Assembly (NCBI GenBank): GCA_039208375.1 | Contig: JBCCRC010000008.1 | Coordinates: 7,206 to 71,205 of the forward strand | Direction of reading: 5' to 3' | DNA from: JANQPC01 sp039208375 | GTDB lineage: Bacteria > Pseudomonadota > Alphaproteobacteria > Rhodobacterales > Rhodobacteraceae | Length of the DNA stretch: 64,000 nucleotides | Shown here: positions 27,146 through 36,277 of the stretch, piece after piece | Layout: every line of letters begins with the position of its first letter | Position numbering within the stretch: position 1 is the first letter of the stretch | The notes under the pieces: model-generated | Database searches by the model: none | The model's input: the letters and a program-made list of their open reading frames with translations, nothing else | Told to the model about the DNA's origin: nothing | Translations under genes and position numbers: made by a program

Positions 27146-30100
27146 ATGAACCCCATCCGCTTCGCCATCGAACGCCCGGTCGCCGTTATGGCAATCGTTA
27201 TTATGGCGGTTCTCTTCGGGCTGATTGCTGTAAGCCGTATCCCGATCCAGCTTGCACCGGATGTCCGCAAGCCCGTTATCGTGATCACTACGAACTGGCC
27301 AGGCGCCGCCCCTGCCGAGATCGAACGCGAGATCGTAAATCCTCAGGAGGAAGCACTGCGCGGCCTCGACGGGCTGGACGTGATGACCTCGCGGTCTCAG
27401 TCAGGTGAGGCGGAGGTTACGCTTGAGTTCGCTGTGGGAACGGACATGGGCCAATCGTTGCTTCTTGTCTCGAACCGGCTTGATCGAGTGGGGAGCTATC
27501 CCGACGAAGCGGGGGAGCCATCGCTCAATACGTCAGGCGCAGACGATAGCCCGATCGCGTGGGTTTTGGTAACTGCGGCGGAGGGGAACACCCGCGCTAT
27601 TCCCACGTATGGCGATTTCGTTGAGGACATCATCAAAGAGCGTATCGAACGGGTGGATGGCGTCTCAACCGTCAACGTATTCGGCGGGGTTACACGCGAG
27701 TTGCAGATTGTGGTCGACCCCCTGCGCCTGTCGCAATATCGGCTGACCGTTCCCGAAATCGTTCAACGGCTGCGCACCGAGAATATCTCGCTGTCGGCGG
27801 GCGATGTAGAGGAGGGCAAGCGGCGCTACGTGGTGCGCGCGGAAGGCAACCTCAACACCGTCGAAGCGATCGAGAGCGTTGTCATACGTTCAGATGCCAG
27901 TTCGGGGGCGGCCGGGCGGGTGCGCGTGGCGGATATCGCAGACGTTGCTTTCGCCTATCAGGATCCTGACGCCCGGTTGCGCTTTCGGGCAGTGCCAGGC
28001 CTTGCCTTCAACATCGTGCGCGAACCAGGTGCGAACGTGATCGCCACTATGGAAGAAGTTCGCGCCGTTCTCAGCGACCTCGCCCAAGGGCCGGTGGCCG
28101 AGCAGGGGTTGGAACTTGAACAGGTTTATGACGAGACGATTTACATCGAAGGCGCTATCGATCTGGTCACCACAAATATCTACATTGGGGGTGTACTAGC
28201 CGCTATTGTGCTTCTTCTATTTCTCAGAAGCCCGCGCGCCACGCTAATCGTGTCCCTCGCCATTCCCGTATCGATTGTGGCGACCTTCGTTGCGATGGCG
28301 GCGACAGGCCGCACGCTCAACGTGATTTCACTTGCGGGTATTGCCTTTGCGGTTGGGATGATCGTCGATGCCGCAATCGTTGTTCTCGAAAACATCTACC
28401 GATTGCGTGAGCAAGGCCGTTCACGCCGCGAGGCGGCGTATGTCGGCGCACGGCAGGTGTGGGGGGCGATCCTCGTCTCCGCATTGACGACCGTTTTGGT
28501 TTTCGTCCCGATCCTGATCATGGAATTGGAGGCCGGCCAGCTATTCCGCGATATCGCGGTTGCGATTTCTGTCTCGGTGCTTTTGTCACTTGTCGTTGCC
28601 GTGACGGTGATCCCCGCCCTTGCGAACCGGCTTCTTTCGGAGAGCAGTGCATCACGGCTCCGCCTTTTCGGGATCGACCATATCGCGCGGGGCTTTCACC
28701 GCTCGGTCATGGCCTATGTTCGATTGACAGTTCGGGTGCGCACGGTGGGGATTTTGCTGGTTGCCGCGATCGGGGGCGGGGCGGCGGCAGCCGCTTTCGT
28801 CTTCCTGCCACGGCTTGAATACCTGCCTGAAGGCAACCGAAACCTTGTATTTGGGCTCATTATCCCACCGCCTGGCTACAACCTCGACACCACGGAAACG
28901 ATCGCCCAGAGGATTGAAACCGTCGCGCAACCGCTGTGGGAAGCTGCACCCGAACTGGATGTGGATGGCGCGCCGGCCATTGACGGCTTCTTCTTCGTGG
29001 CCACCCCCGGCAACAGCTTTGTGGGCGCCTCTGCGGTTGACGGCACGCGGGCGGGCGAGTTGATTCCGGTCCTGTCACGCCCGATTTTCGCGGAGCCCGG
29101 CACGTTTGGCTTTATGACACAGCCTTCGCTTTTTGGGCGCGGCGTGGGCGGCGGACGCACGATCGAACTCAACATCTCTGGCCAGGATCTTAACGAGATC
29201 CTGTCGGTTGGCGGGCAAGCGGCGGGTATCATTGCAGGGCTCTTGCCGCGAAGTGAGGGCCATCAATTCCGCCCGATCCCCGGCCTGGAGTTGGGTGCAC
29301 CCGAGGTGCGCCTGGTGCCGAACCGGCTGCGGCTGGCAGATGCGGGGCTCGATGCTTCGGCGCTGGCGGCCACCGTGGATGCGTTCAACGATGGCCTGCG
29401 GGTTGCCGAGATCACAGTGGGAGCCGAGCGGCTGAACTTGATGCTTAAGGGGGATCCGGAACTTAGGGGATCACAACTGACGCAAGACATCGGGCGTTAT
29501 CCGGTGGTCACCCCATCGGGCGATATTCTTCCGGTCTCCGCCCTCGCCGATGTTGAGGTAACGGCGGGGCCAACGGAAATACGGCACCGCGACAGGTTGC
29601 GTACTGTCACGCTTGAGGTGCGACCGTCCGATGCGCTTGCCTTGGAAGCTGCGGTTGAGCTTTTGCAAACAGAGGTGATCGACGCGCTGGAGGAACAGGG
29701 CCTGCCTTCGGGCGTCCGCCTTAGTGTTTCCGGAACAGCGGATCAGCTGAGCCAAACCTGGGACGCCATTCAGATCAATCTCGCAGTTGCGATGATCATC
29801 GTATTTCTCGTAATGGCGATTCTCTTTGAAAGCTTCGTACTACCCCTTGTGATTATGATCTCAGTGCCTGTAGCAGCAGCGGGGGGAGTTGGTGGGCTCG
29901 CGCTGCTCAATACATACCAGGTGCAGCCGTTAGATATGCTGACACTTCTTGGCTTCATTATTCTCGTTGGGATAGTCGTCAACAATGCCATTTTGATTGT
30001 GCATCAAAGCCTCTATCACCTGCGCGAAGAGGGGATGAGCCCAGTTGAGGCGATTGAAGAGGCGACGAGCAATCGCATCAGGCCGATCTTTATGTCGACC

Positions 30101-30304
30101 CTCACATCGATCATGGGAATGCTGCCGCTGGTTCTTGTTCCGGGGGAGGGATCAGAGCTTTATCGCGGCTTGGGCGCAGTGGTCGTGGGGGGCCTTTCGA
30201 TGTCGGCCTTTCTCACGCTTCTCACAGTCCCGCCGCTCCTGCGGCTTGCGCTGAGCACCCCTGCCGAACATGCCGCCCGGCCGGCCGCTTCGCCCGCCGA
30301 ATGA
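27146..30304 (+). CDS. RND-family efflux permease
   Basis: A proton-driven inner-membrane efflux pump of 1052 residues with two large periplasmic loops and 12 expected helices. N-terminal FAIERPVAVMAIVIMAVLFG and the IPIQLAPDVRKPVI segment are typical. In TM4 the motif is GMIVDAAIVVLENIYR: Asp408 is present, but the second Asp of the AcrB-type Asp-Asp pair is Ala409, which places it outside the classical HAE-1 drug pumps. NNAILIVHQ near 950 is the TM10 counterpart. The gene ends 4 bases before the convergent epimerase gene. Its substrate cannot be told; its place between sugar-nucleotide genes may be chance. Confidence 0.93.
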   Translation: MNPIRFAIERPVAVMAIVIMAVLFGLIAVSRIPIQLAPDVRKPVIVITTNWPGAAPAEIEREIVNPQEEALRGLDGLDVMTSRSQSGEAEVTLEFAVGTDMGQSLLLVSNRLDRVGSYPDEAGEPSLNTSGADDSPIAWVLVTAAEGNTRAIPTYGDFVEDIIKERIERVDGVSTVNVFGGVTRELQIVVDPLRLSQYRLTVPEIVQRLRTENISLSAGDVEEGKRRYVVRAEGNLNTVEAIESVVIRSDASSGAAGRVRVADIADVAFAYQDPDARLRFRAVPGLAFNIVREPGANVIATMEEVRAVLSDLAQGPVAEQGLELEQVYDETIYIEGAIDLVTTNIYIGGVLAAIVLLLFLRSPRATLIVSLAIPVSIVATFVAMAATGRTLNVISLAGIAFAVGMIVDAAIVVLENIYRLREQGRSRREAAYVGARQVWGAILVSALTTVLVFVPILIMELEAGQLFRDIAVAISVSVLLSLVVAVTVIPALANRLLSESSASRLRLFGIDHIARGFHRSVMAYVRLTVRVRTVGILLVAAIGGGAAAAAFVFLPRLEYLPEGNRNLVFGLIIPPPGYNLDTTETIAQRIETVAQPLWEAAPELDVDGAPAIDGFFFVATPGNSFVGASAVDGTRAGELIPVLSRPIFAEPGTFGFMTQPSLFGRGVGGGRTIELNISGQDLNEILSVGGQAAGIIAGLLPRSEGHQFRPIPGLELGAPEVRLVPNRLRLADAGLDASALAATVDAFNDGLRVAEITVGAERLNLMLKGDPELRGSQLTQDIGRYPVVTPSGDILPVSALADVEVTAGPTEIRHRDRLRTVTLEVRPSDALALEAAVELLQTEVIDALEEQGLPSGVRLSVSGTADQLSQTWDAIQINLAVAMIIVFLVMAILFESFVLPLVIMISVPVAAAGGVGGLALLNTYQVQPLDMLTLLGFIILVGIVVNNAILIVHQSLYHLREEGMSPVEAIEEATSNRIRPIFMSTLTSIMGMLPLVLVPGEGSELYRGLGAVVVGGLSMSAFLTLLTVPPLLRLALSTPAEHAARPAASPAE

Positions 30305-30308
30305 TGCC

Positions 30309-31328
30309 CTAGACACCGTGGTATTCGCGGTACCAGGAGACGAAACGCGCCACACCTTCGCTGACCGGCGTATGGGGCAGTTTGCCGATCAAAGCCTCGG
30401 CAAGCCGAGTGTCGGCCCATGTGGCCGGCACATCGCCGGGCTGGATTGGCATCATGTTCTTTTCAATCTCCCGTCCCAGGGCGGCTTCAATGGCGGCGAT
30501 GAACTCCATCAGGCCTACTGGCTCGGAGTTTCCAATATTCACAATACGGAAGGGCGCAACGGGTGACAGGCTGTCAAACGTACCAACGGACGTTCCAGTT
30601 TCCGGAGCCATTGCGCAAAGCCTCACAATTCCCGTCACGAGATCATCGATATACGTGAAATCCCGCTTCATCTTGCCTTGATTGTAGACATCGATGGCCT
30701 CACCCGCGAGAGCCGCGCGCGTGAACTTGAACAATGCCATATCCGGGCGGCCGAGGGGGCCGTAGACAGTAAAGAAGCGAAACATCGTTACCGGCAGCCC
30801 GTAAAGGTGGGCGTACGAATGCGCCATTGCCTCGTTCGCCTTTTTCGTTGCGGCATAGAATGACATCTGGTGGTCGGCCTTCTGGGCCTCGCCATAGGGC
30901 ATGTCGGTATTGGCCCCAAAAACAGAGGATGTAGACGCCATCATCGTGTGCCGCGGCGGATGGGCGCGTGCCGCTTCCAGCACACGGAACGTGCCGATCA
31001 GATTAGCCTCCACATAGCTTTCGGGCGCTTCGATCGAATAGCGAACGCCCGCTTGCGCCGCGAGGTGCACAACCAGATCAGGCTTCGCATCGGAAAAGAT
31101 CGTATTGAGGCGACCCGGCTCTTCGATCCGGTCCCGGTGGAAGGCGAAACCATCCCGCGCCGATAGCATGGCAAGGCGCGTTTCTTTTAGGGCGGGGTCA
31201 TAATAGTCGGTCATTGCATCGACGCCGATCACTCTGTGACCGTCTGCGAGGAGCCGTTGAGACAGCGCGTGCCCCACGAAACCGGCAGCGCCAGTCACCA
31301 GAATGCGTGATGCGGGGAGGTCAGCCAT
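30309..31328 (-). CDS. UDP-glucuronate 4-epimerase (SDR family)
   Basis: Predicted to interconvert UDP-glucuronate and UDP-galacturonate. The 339-residue SDR protein has GAAGFVGHALSQRL, then the family-typical DYYDPALKETRLAML, ASTSSVFGANTDMPY and YAATKKANEAMAHSYAHLYG (YxxxK), and MFRFFTVYGPLGRPDMALFKF, which is characteristic of UDP-GlcA epimerases. The substrate UDP-GlcA would come from ugd at 53245-54549. It stands alone between the RND genes and the beta-helix gene, 4 bases from the convergent pump gene. Confidence 0.9.
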   Translation of the reverse strand: MADLPASRILVTGAAGFVGHALSQRLLADGHRVIGVDAMTDYYDPALKETRLAMLSARDGFAFHRDRIEEPGRLNTIFSDAKPDLVVHLAAQAGVRYSIEAPESYVEANLIGTFRVLEAARAHPPRHTMMASTSSVFGANTDMPYGEAQKADHQMSFYAATKKANEAMAHSYAHLYGLPVTMFRFFTVYGPLGRPDMALFKFTRAALAGEAIDVYNQGKMKRDFTYIDDLVTGIVRLCAMAPETGTSVGTFDSLSPVAPFRIVNIGNSEPVGLMEFIAAIEAALGREIEKNMMPIQPGDVPATWADTRLAEALIGKLPHTPVSEGVARFVSWYREYHGV

Positions 31329-31381
31329 GGATTGATGCCTTCAGACCGGAAAGAAGAGAGCCCATTTCGGCGCAAAAGAAT

Positions 31382-31432
31382 GGCAAAAGGGACCGGTGCG
31401 CAACGGCTAACGCGCGCCCCGGTCCCTTTGCC
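31382..31432 (-). terminator. terminator after the beta-helix gene
   Basis: A long near-perfect inverted repeat (GGCAAAAGGGACCGG at 31382-31396 and CCGGTCCCTTTGCC at 31419-31432, one bulged base) lies 8 bases after the stop of the 1197-residue protein. On the - strand the arm ends in TTTTGCC and is followed by a T-rich stretch, consistent with termination in that direction. Confidence 0.65.
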
Positions 31433-31440
31433 GCTTGTTT

Positions 31441-34400
31441 TTAGGCCGCGGTTAGCAAGGGATCATCATCATCCGATGCAACCTGGTCGGCATAGGTGCC
31501 CTGGCCATCGGTGAGGGCCTGCCACATCTCTTCCGCCTGCGCGGTGCCAAGGGATGTATCAGATGCCTCACCAACTGTTTCGATCGACGTTTGCCCGTTG
31601 CCGGAAGTCAGCGCGAGCGATACTGTATCCGCTTGATAGTCAACCGTGACGGTGGCGTTGCGATTTCCAAGTCCCGCGATATCAACAGCTCCGAACGTGC
31701 CGATAAGCTCGTCGACATCAATGAGCATTGCGGTGGCCGTCCCGCTCATCCCATTGAGGTCAAGCTCCAGCGTACCTCCACCTAGATTAGCACCGGACAT
31801 AACATCGGGATCGTCGCCAAAGGCCCCGCTCTCAAACTCTTCGATTGTCTCAAGCCGGCCCCGCTCGGCGGAGAATGAGACGGTGCCTTCCTCGTCAAGG
31901 CGCAGCACGGCGGTCCCGCCGTCGTCGCCATCGAAGCCCACCTGTGCATCCGTGCCGACGATCTCAAGCGTGTTGCCTGCACCCACTTCGAAAGCGGCAC
32001 CGCCGGTGGCAAGAATTGCTTCGCCGTCAGAGACCGTGAGGTCGGCGTTTCCGTCCATCGCCCCCGTATTGGCGAAACGGCCGCCAGTGACATCGATATC
32101 GAGCAGGTCTTCGTCAACATAACCTGCCGACCAGACCTGGCCGGCAGCGGAGATGTTAAGATCGCCGTTGCGTTCGCCCGCCTCCATGCCACCCGTCACA
32201 GTTAGCTTGCCTTGGGAGACATTGAGACGTCCGCCGTCACCGAAATCGAGGTACGAGATCTCGGTGGTTCCGCCGTAGTTCACCCAGTTTCCGGCAAGAT
32301 CCACCGCATCACCCGCGATGGTGCCGGGAAGATCGTCGGTATCCCAATTCATCCGGTTGTCCCAACGGATGCCATCGCCCAATTCATCGGGGACGAAGCG
32401 CAGAGTGGCTGCTTCAAGACGTATCTCGCCTGCATCGATGCCAAAGGCCGTTTGGAAGTAATCAACGATTACGTCGGCATCGGTTTTATCGTTGTACTCG
32501 CCTTGAGCTTCGGCACGCAAATGTGCCGCCAGATCTTCAATGGTCGCGTCAGGTTTGCCCAGGAACTCAGCCGCAAAGTTCTGGATCGTCGCCTGATCAA
32601 GCGTGTTAGTATTCAAGCCCTCAACGTTCTGATCGTTGCGGCTGGCGTTGTTGGCATCCCGGCCGCCAACCCAGTTATAGACCATTGTGTCGTCGTAAAT
32701 CGGCGTCTCGCCTTCCAGCACAGCTCGGCCTGAGAAGAACTTTTCATTGAGCTCAGCGCGGTTGTTTGGATCCGCCTGGTGGGCCACGATGTTATCGGTC
32801 AGCGTGCTGTCTTTGCCACTGTTTTCAAAGCCCCAATTGACCGCGCCATTGGCTTCTTCCACGGTGAGATAGCCCGCAGATGTCACCACATTGTCTGAGA
32901 TCAGCGAGTAGTTCCCCACATGGTCGCGGCCTTTGTAATCACCACCGAGCGTATTGAAGCCGATGTTATTGTCGATAAATGCATTGTCTTCGATGAAGCC
33001 GCCGCCACGGAGCTGAGCGCCGATGGAGGCCGAGCGCATGATTACCGAATCCCGCAGTGTCACATCCGTTGTATCCCATTGGATGTAGATGTTGTGGCTG
33101 AACATCGACGGAGCCTGGCCGCCCTGGGCCGACATGTCGAAGCGGTAGTCATCTTCCCAGCCGGCCTGGTCGACGAAGAGGCTGTCCATGAGCAAGCCAT
33201 CGACATCGCGCACAAAGAGGCCGGATATCCGGTCGGAGGAGGGATCCCACTCGCGGCCGCCGTTTGTGGGGCTGTCCTTATGGATGCCGTAGATTGCAAC
33301 GTCATGGAGCGTGATGTTTTCACCGCCCTGTACGACAAGCTCGCCATCAGTGACCGTCATGTCATGCAGGATGACGTTTTCACTATTGTTGATGAGAGCC
33401 CCGCCCGTGAGGTGAATGTTACTGATCACTACATTTTCGTGCGGATCATGGAACATCTTCACTTCATCGGGGATGATCGGGTCAGCCCCTTCGCCATAGG
33501 CGCCGATATAGAGAGGGTTCATCTCTGATTCCCCATCGGCGCCACGCGGCACGACGGAGCCGAAGCCTTCGTAAGTGTAGCCACGCTCGAAAAGTAACCA
33601 GTTTGAAGTCGCCTCGCCGGTGCGCTGCGACGCGCTGATTTCGTTCCAAAGCAGCGAGCCTGCTTCGGTATCGAGCGCCATTGAGGGATCAGAGCCGTAT
33701 TCGGGGTTTGCCTCAAGCCAGTTGGCATCGATGTCCCGCGCCCGAAGACCTTCAAGCGCTGCGATATCACTGATCGACAGCGCATCATCGCTTTCAGAGA
33801 CGTAAACCTTGCGGTGATTTTCGCCGTGCTCAACGACGAGGTCTTCGTCTTCATCGAGCTCTAGCATGTAGAATTCGCCCTGGCCCCAGCCTTGATCCTG
33901 GGATCCGGGCACGACGCGTAGAGAGGAAGTAGCAGTTTCGACGCTGCCATCCTCGTAGGTGACTTCGTAACGGACGTCCGTTCGGCCCGTTTGGCCAGGA
34001 TCGGGCATCACAACCGCAAGGCTCATATCCGGATTAACCGTGACATTGCCGAAGTCGGGCCCATCAAGGATTTTCACGTTCGCGATGCTGTCACTTTCGG
34101 GGAGTTCAAGCTTCGTAGTGCGGCCAGCGGAAACCGTTGCACCACTGCCGAGCGCGCCGAGGTTCGTGGACGTATCTGTGCCCTCGTCCACGCCATCGAG
34201 CGGATTTTTGTTCAGGTCCACCGGCCCTGGCTTTTGTGGTGCGGGCTGTGCCGGAGCTGGATCTGCCATGACAGGTTCTTCCGGCTCGGGTTCACTGGGC
34301 TCAGGTTCCGCGGGATCAGGCTCTGCCGGCTCAGGCTCTGCGGGGTCCGGCTCGGTCGGCTCAGGCTCCTCGGGCGCAGGCTCTGAGTCTACGGGCGTGG

Positions 34401-35034
34401 GTTCTTCCAGAACGGGCTCCACGGGCTCGGGATCGTTTGGAGCAGGATCGATGGGGGCCGGTTCCTCGGGTGCAGGTTCCTGAGGTGCGGGCTCCTCGGG
34501 CGCGGGCTCGTCTTCCACAGGGGCTGGTTCGTCCAGTACCGGCTCAACCGGCCCTGGATCGGCAGGCGCTGACTCAGCAGGGAAAGATTCGTCCATTGCG
34601 GGGTCGGCAGGGGCGGGAGCTTCGGAAACCGGCGCTGGCGGCACCGGGGCAGGCCTTTCTTCCACCACCGGCTCCGGATCCGCAGGAATGGGCGCCGGTT
34701 CGACAAGCTCTTCGGCGATAGGCTCATCTTGTTCGGGCTCACTTGCCGCAGGCTGTGGTTCCGAAGATTTCGGGGGTTGCGGCGCGCGTGCCTCGCCATC
34801 CGCCTCACGCGCAGGCTCTTCTTTGCTTGGGGCTTTGCGCGCCGCAGGCTCCGGTGTTTCCGCTTTCGGCGGGGGTGGCGCTGCCGGCGCGTCCGATGCC
34901 GCGACAGGCGCCGCAGGAGCTGGCGGTGGCGCAGAAGCCGCAGCGACAGTTTCGTTGGTTACCTGTTCTTCATCCTCGACTTCCCGACCGACCATGGCAA
35001 AGAGAAGCTTCCGAAGCATTTCGAAAAAATTCAT
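31441..35034 (-). CDS. large Pro/Glu-rich protein with right-handed beta-helix
   Basis: I place the start at ATG 35034 (MNFFEMLRKLLFAMVGREVE), giving 1197 residues. There is no signal peptide; a short amphipathic helix leads into a strongly acidic region rich in Pro, Glu and Ala (about 35-275) with near-repeats such as PAEPEP. Next comes a beta-sandwich-like segment (about 295-375) and a right-handed parallel beta-helix (about 505-725) with recurring NVVISNIHL, NVILHDMTV and NITLHDVAI turns. The C-terminal half is Gly/Asp-rich and ends in SDDDDPLLTAA. No RTX nonapeptides are seen. It may be a secreted or surface carbohydrate-binding protein or lyase, but no catalytic site is identified. It shares a signature with the beta-helix protein at 46879-48780. 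Confidence 0.8.
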   Translation of the reverse strand: MNFFEMLRKLLFAMVGREVEDEEQVTNETVAAASAPPPAPAAPVAASDAPAAPPPPKAETPEPAARKAPSKEEPAREADGEARAPQPPKSSEPQPAASEPEQDEPIAEELVEPAPIPADPEPVVEERPAPVPPAPVSEAPAPADPAMDESFPAESAPADPGPVEPVLDEPAPVEDEPAPEEPAPQEPAPEEPAPIDPAPNDPEPVEPVLEEPTPVDSEPAPEEPEPTEPDPAEPEPAEPDPAEPEPSEPEPEEPVMADPAPAQPAPQKPGPVDLNKNPLDGVDEGTDTSTNLGALGSGATVSAGRTTKLELPESDSIANVKILDGPDFGNVTVNPDMSLAVVMPDPGQTGRTDVRYEVTYEDGSVETATSSLRVVPGSQDQGWGQGEFYMLELDEDEDLVVEHGENHRKVYVSESDDALSISDIAALEGLRARDIDANWLEANPEYGSDPSMALDTEAGSLLWNEISASQRTGEATSNWLLFERGYTYEGFGSVVPRGADGESEMNPLYIGAYGEGADPIIPDEVKMFHDPHENVVISNIHLTGGALINNSENVILHDMTVTDGELVVQGGENITLHDVAIYGIHKDSPTNGGREWDPSSDRISGLFVRDVDGLLMDSLFVDQAGWEDDYRFDMSAQGGQAPSMFSHNIYIQWDTTDVTLRDSVIMRSASIGAQLRGGGFIEDNAFIDNNIGFNTLGGDYKGRDHVGNYSLISDNVVTSAGYLTVEEANGAVNWGFENSGKDSTLTDNIVAHQADPNNRAELNEKFFSGRAVLEGETPIYDDTMVYNWVGGRDANNASRNDQNVEGLNTNTLDQATIQNFAAEFLGKPDATIEDLAAHLRAEAQGEYNDKTDADVIVDYFQTAFGIDAGEIRLEAATLRFVPDELGDGIRWDNRMNWDTDDLPGTIAGDAVDLAGNWVNYGGTTEISYLDFGDGGRLNVSQGKLTVTGGMEAGERNGDLNISAAGQVWSAGYVDEDLLDIDVTGGRFANTGAMDGNADLTVSDGEAILATGGAAFEVGAGNTLEIVGTDAQVGFDGDDGGTAVLRLDEEGTVSFSAERGRLETIEEFESGAFGDDPDVMSGANLGGGTLELDLNGMSGTATAMLIDVDELIGTFGAVDIAGLGNRNATVTVDYQADTVSLALTSGNGQTSIETVGEASDTSLGTAQAEEMWQALTDGQGTYADQVASDDDDPLLTAA
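34234..34692 (-). repeat. imperfect Pro-Glu codon repeat inside the beta-helix gene
   Basis: This stretch encodes degenerate repeats of PAEPEP, EEPAP and VEPVLEEP type. At DNA level short units such as GGCTCAGGCTC and GGCTCCTCGGGC recur on the + strand in varied copies. Such tracts often form an extended linker and can change length by slippage. The exact boundaries are approximate. Confidence 0.75.
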
Positions 35035-35404
35035 GTCACGCTCACTGATGTGGGGTGGGGCTGCTTCGCGAGATCCGATGGGGGAACGGACTGTCGCATT
35101 GGCTTGCAAACGCTGTCACGCAACAAGCGCGCGTTTGACTAAGGCACCCATTGAAGGTGTCTGCACTTGCCTCTGCGGCGGTAAACATTGAGTGGATTGC
35201 TTCCCAAAGGTTTCGCTTTCAGAAACAATTCTTTGGAAATTATTGGCGAAATTGGGATTGGAACGCGGCGGGTTTCGGATTTCATTATGGCCGAAACAAG
35301 GCCAGCTGCCGAATTGGCGGAAATGCGTTTATTGTTGACGGTTCATCGGCAGCCTCTTGCCTAGGCCGCGTTCTGTTTCGACGGTGGAAATAGCCAGAAC
35401 GGCC
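35035..35404. promoter_or_regulatory. 370-base non-coding region upstream of the beta-helix gene
   Basis: This is the longest gene-free stretch in the window. It must hold the promoter of the beta-helix gene and the 3' end of the rfb transcript. Bases 35210-35340 are visibly richer in A and T than the surroundings. Two inverted repeats are plain: GTTTC-N7-GAAAC at 35210-35226 and GTTTCGG-N12-CCGAAAC at 35272-35297. An imperfect repeat at 35363-35404 (GGCCGCGTTCT and AGAACGGCC) directly after the rfbA stop may form a terminator stem, but it lacks a T run. Confidence 0.5.
35272..35297. promoter_or_regulatory. inverted repeat, possible operator
   Basis: Perfect 7-bp arms GTTTCGG (35272-35278) and CCGAAAC (35291-35297) are separated by 12 bases, about two helical turns centre to centre. 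It lies about 240 bases upstream of the beta-helix gene start. The spacing suits a dimeric DNA-binding protein, but no regulator is identified. Confidence 0.35.
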
Positions 35405-36277
35405 TTAGGTTTCGCCGAGAATCCGCGCCAAATGGGCACCGTAGGCGTTCTTTCCGAACTTCCTCGCCGTTGCCGCAAGTCGATCGTTTCCGATCCAGCC
35501 AAGGCCATGGGCAATTTCATCGGGGCTTCCAATCTGAAGCCCCTGACGTTCTTCAAGCGTACGCACAAAATTTCCGGCGTCTAGCAACGAGCTGTGCGTG
35601 CCGGTATCCAGCCATGCATAGCCACGACCCATGGTTTCAACCGTCAGCTGATCTTCGTGAAGGTACATTTCCAGAAGCGACGTAATCTCAAGCTCACCAC
35701 GCGCGGAGGGCTTTACGCGCGCTGCGCGATCAGGGGCAGTTCCGTCAAGGAAGTACAGGCCTGTTACTGCGTAGTTTGACGGTGGCATTTCCGGCTTTTC
35801 AACGATTGCTTGCACCCGGTCACCCTCGAAGGCCACGACGCCGTAGCGTTCCGGATCGGCCACGCGGTAGCCAAAGACCGTGCCGCCCTCACCGCGGGCA
35901 TCCGCGCGCTTCATCATCTCGGGAAGCGCGTTGCCAAAGAAGATGTTATCGCCCAGCACCATGGCCGACGGCGCCCCATCCAGAAAGTCGCGCGCCAAGG
36001 TGTAGGCTTGCGCGAGGCCATCGGGCGAAGGCTGCTCAATCCACGTAAACTCCACGCCCCATTGACTGCCATCCCGCATCAGCCGGCGAAACTGCTCTTG
36101 ATCATGAGGCAACGTGATCACGGCAATCTCACGGATACCAGCCAGCATAAGTGCGCTTAGCGGGTAGTAGATCATCGGCTTATTATAGACGGGTAGAAGC
36201 TGCTTCGAGACGCCCAAGGTGATCGGATAGAGCCGGGTACCAGACCCGCCTGCCAGAATAATGCCCTTGCGTTTCAT
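35405..36277 (-). CDS. rfbA: glucose-1-phosphate thymidylyltransferase
   Basis: Makes dTDP-glucose, the first step to dTDP-L-rhamnose. The start at ATG 36277 overlaps the rfbD stop (ATGA), giving 290 residues. The sequence begins MKRKGIILAGGSGTRLYPIT with the nucleotidyltransferase loop and continues with GVSKQLLPVYNKPMIYYPLS, VLGDNIFFG and EKPEMPPSNYAVTGLYF. Length and motifs match RfbA/RmlA. It is the last gene of a long - strand transcript that probably begins at wecG. Confidence 0.97.
   Translation of the reverse strand: MKRKGIILAGGSGTRLYPITLGVSKQLLPVYNKPMIYYPLSALMLAGIREIAVITLPHDQEQFRRLMRDGSQWGVEFTWIEQPSPDGLAQAYTLARDFLDGAPSAMVLGDNIFFGNALPEMMKRADARGEGGTVFGYRVADPERYGVVAFEGDRVQAIVEKPEMPPSNYAVTGLYFLDGTAPDRAARVKPSARGELEITSLLEMYLHEDQLTVETMGRGYAWLDTGTHSSLLDAGNFVRTLEERQGLQIGSPDEIAHGLGWIGNDRLAATARKFGKNAYGAHLARILGET

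Noticed and set aside
31441..35034. RTX-type mannuronan epimerase or type I-secreted haemolysin-like protein
   Set aside because: The beta-helix is right, but there are no GGxGxDxxx nonapeptide repeats and no epimerase/lyase catalytic motif that I can see.
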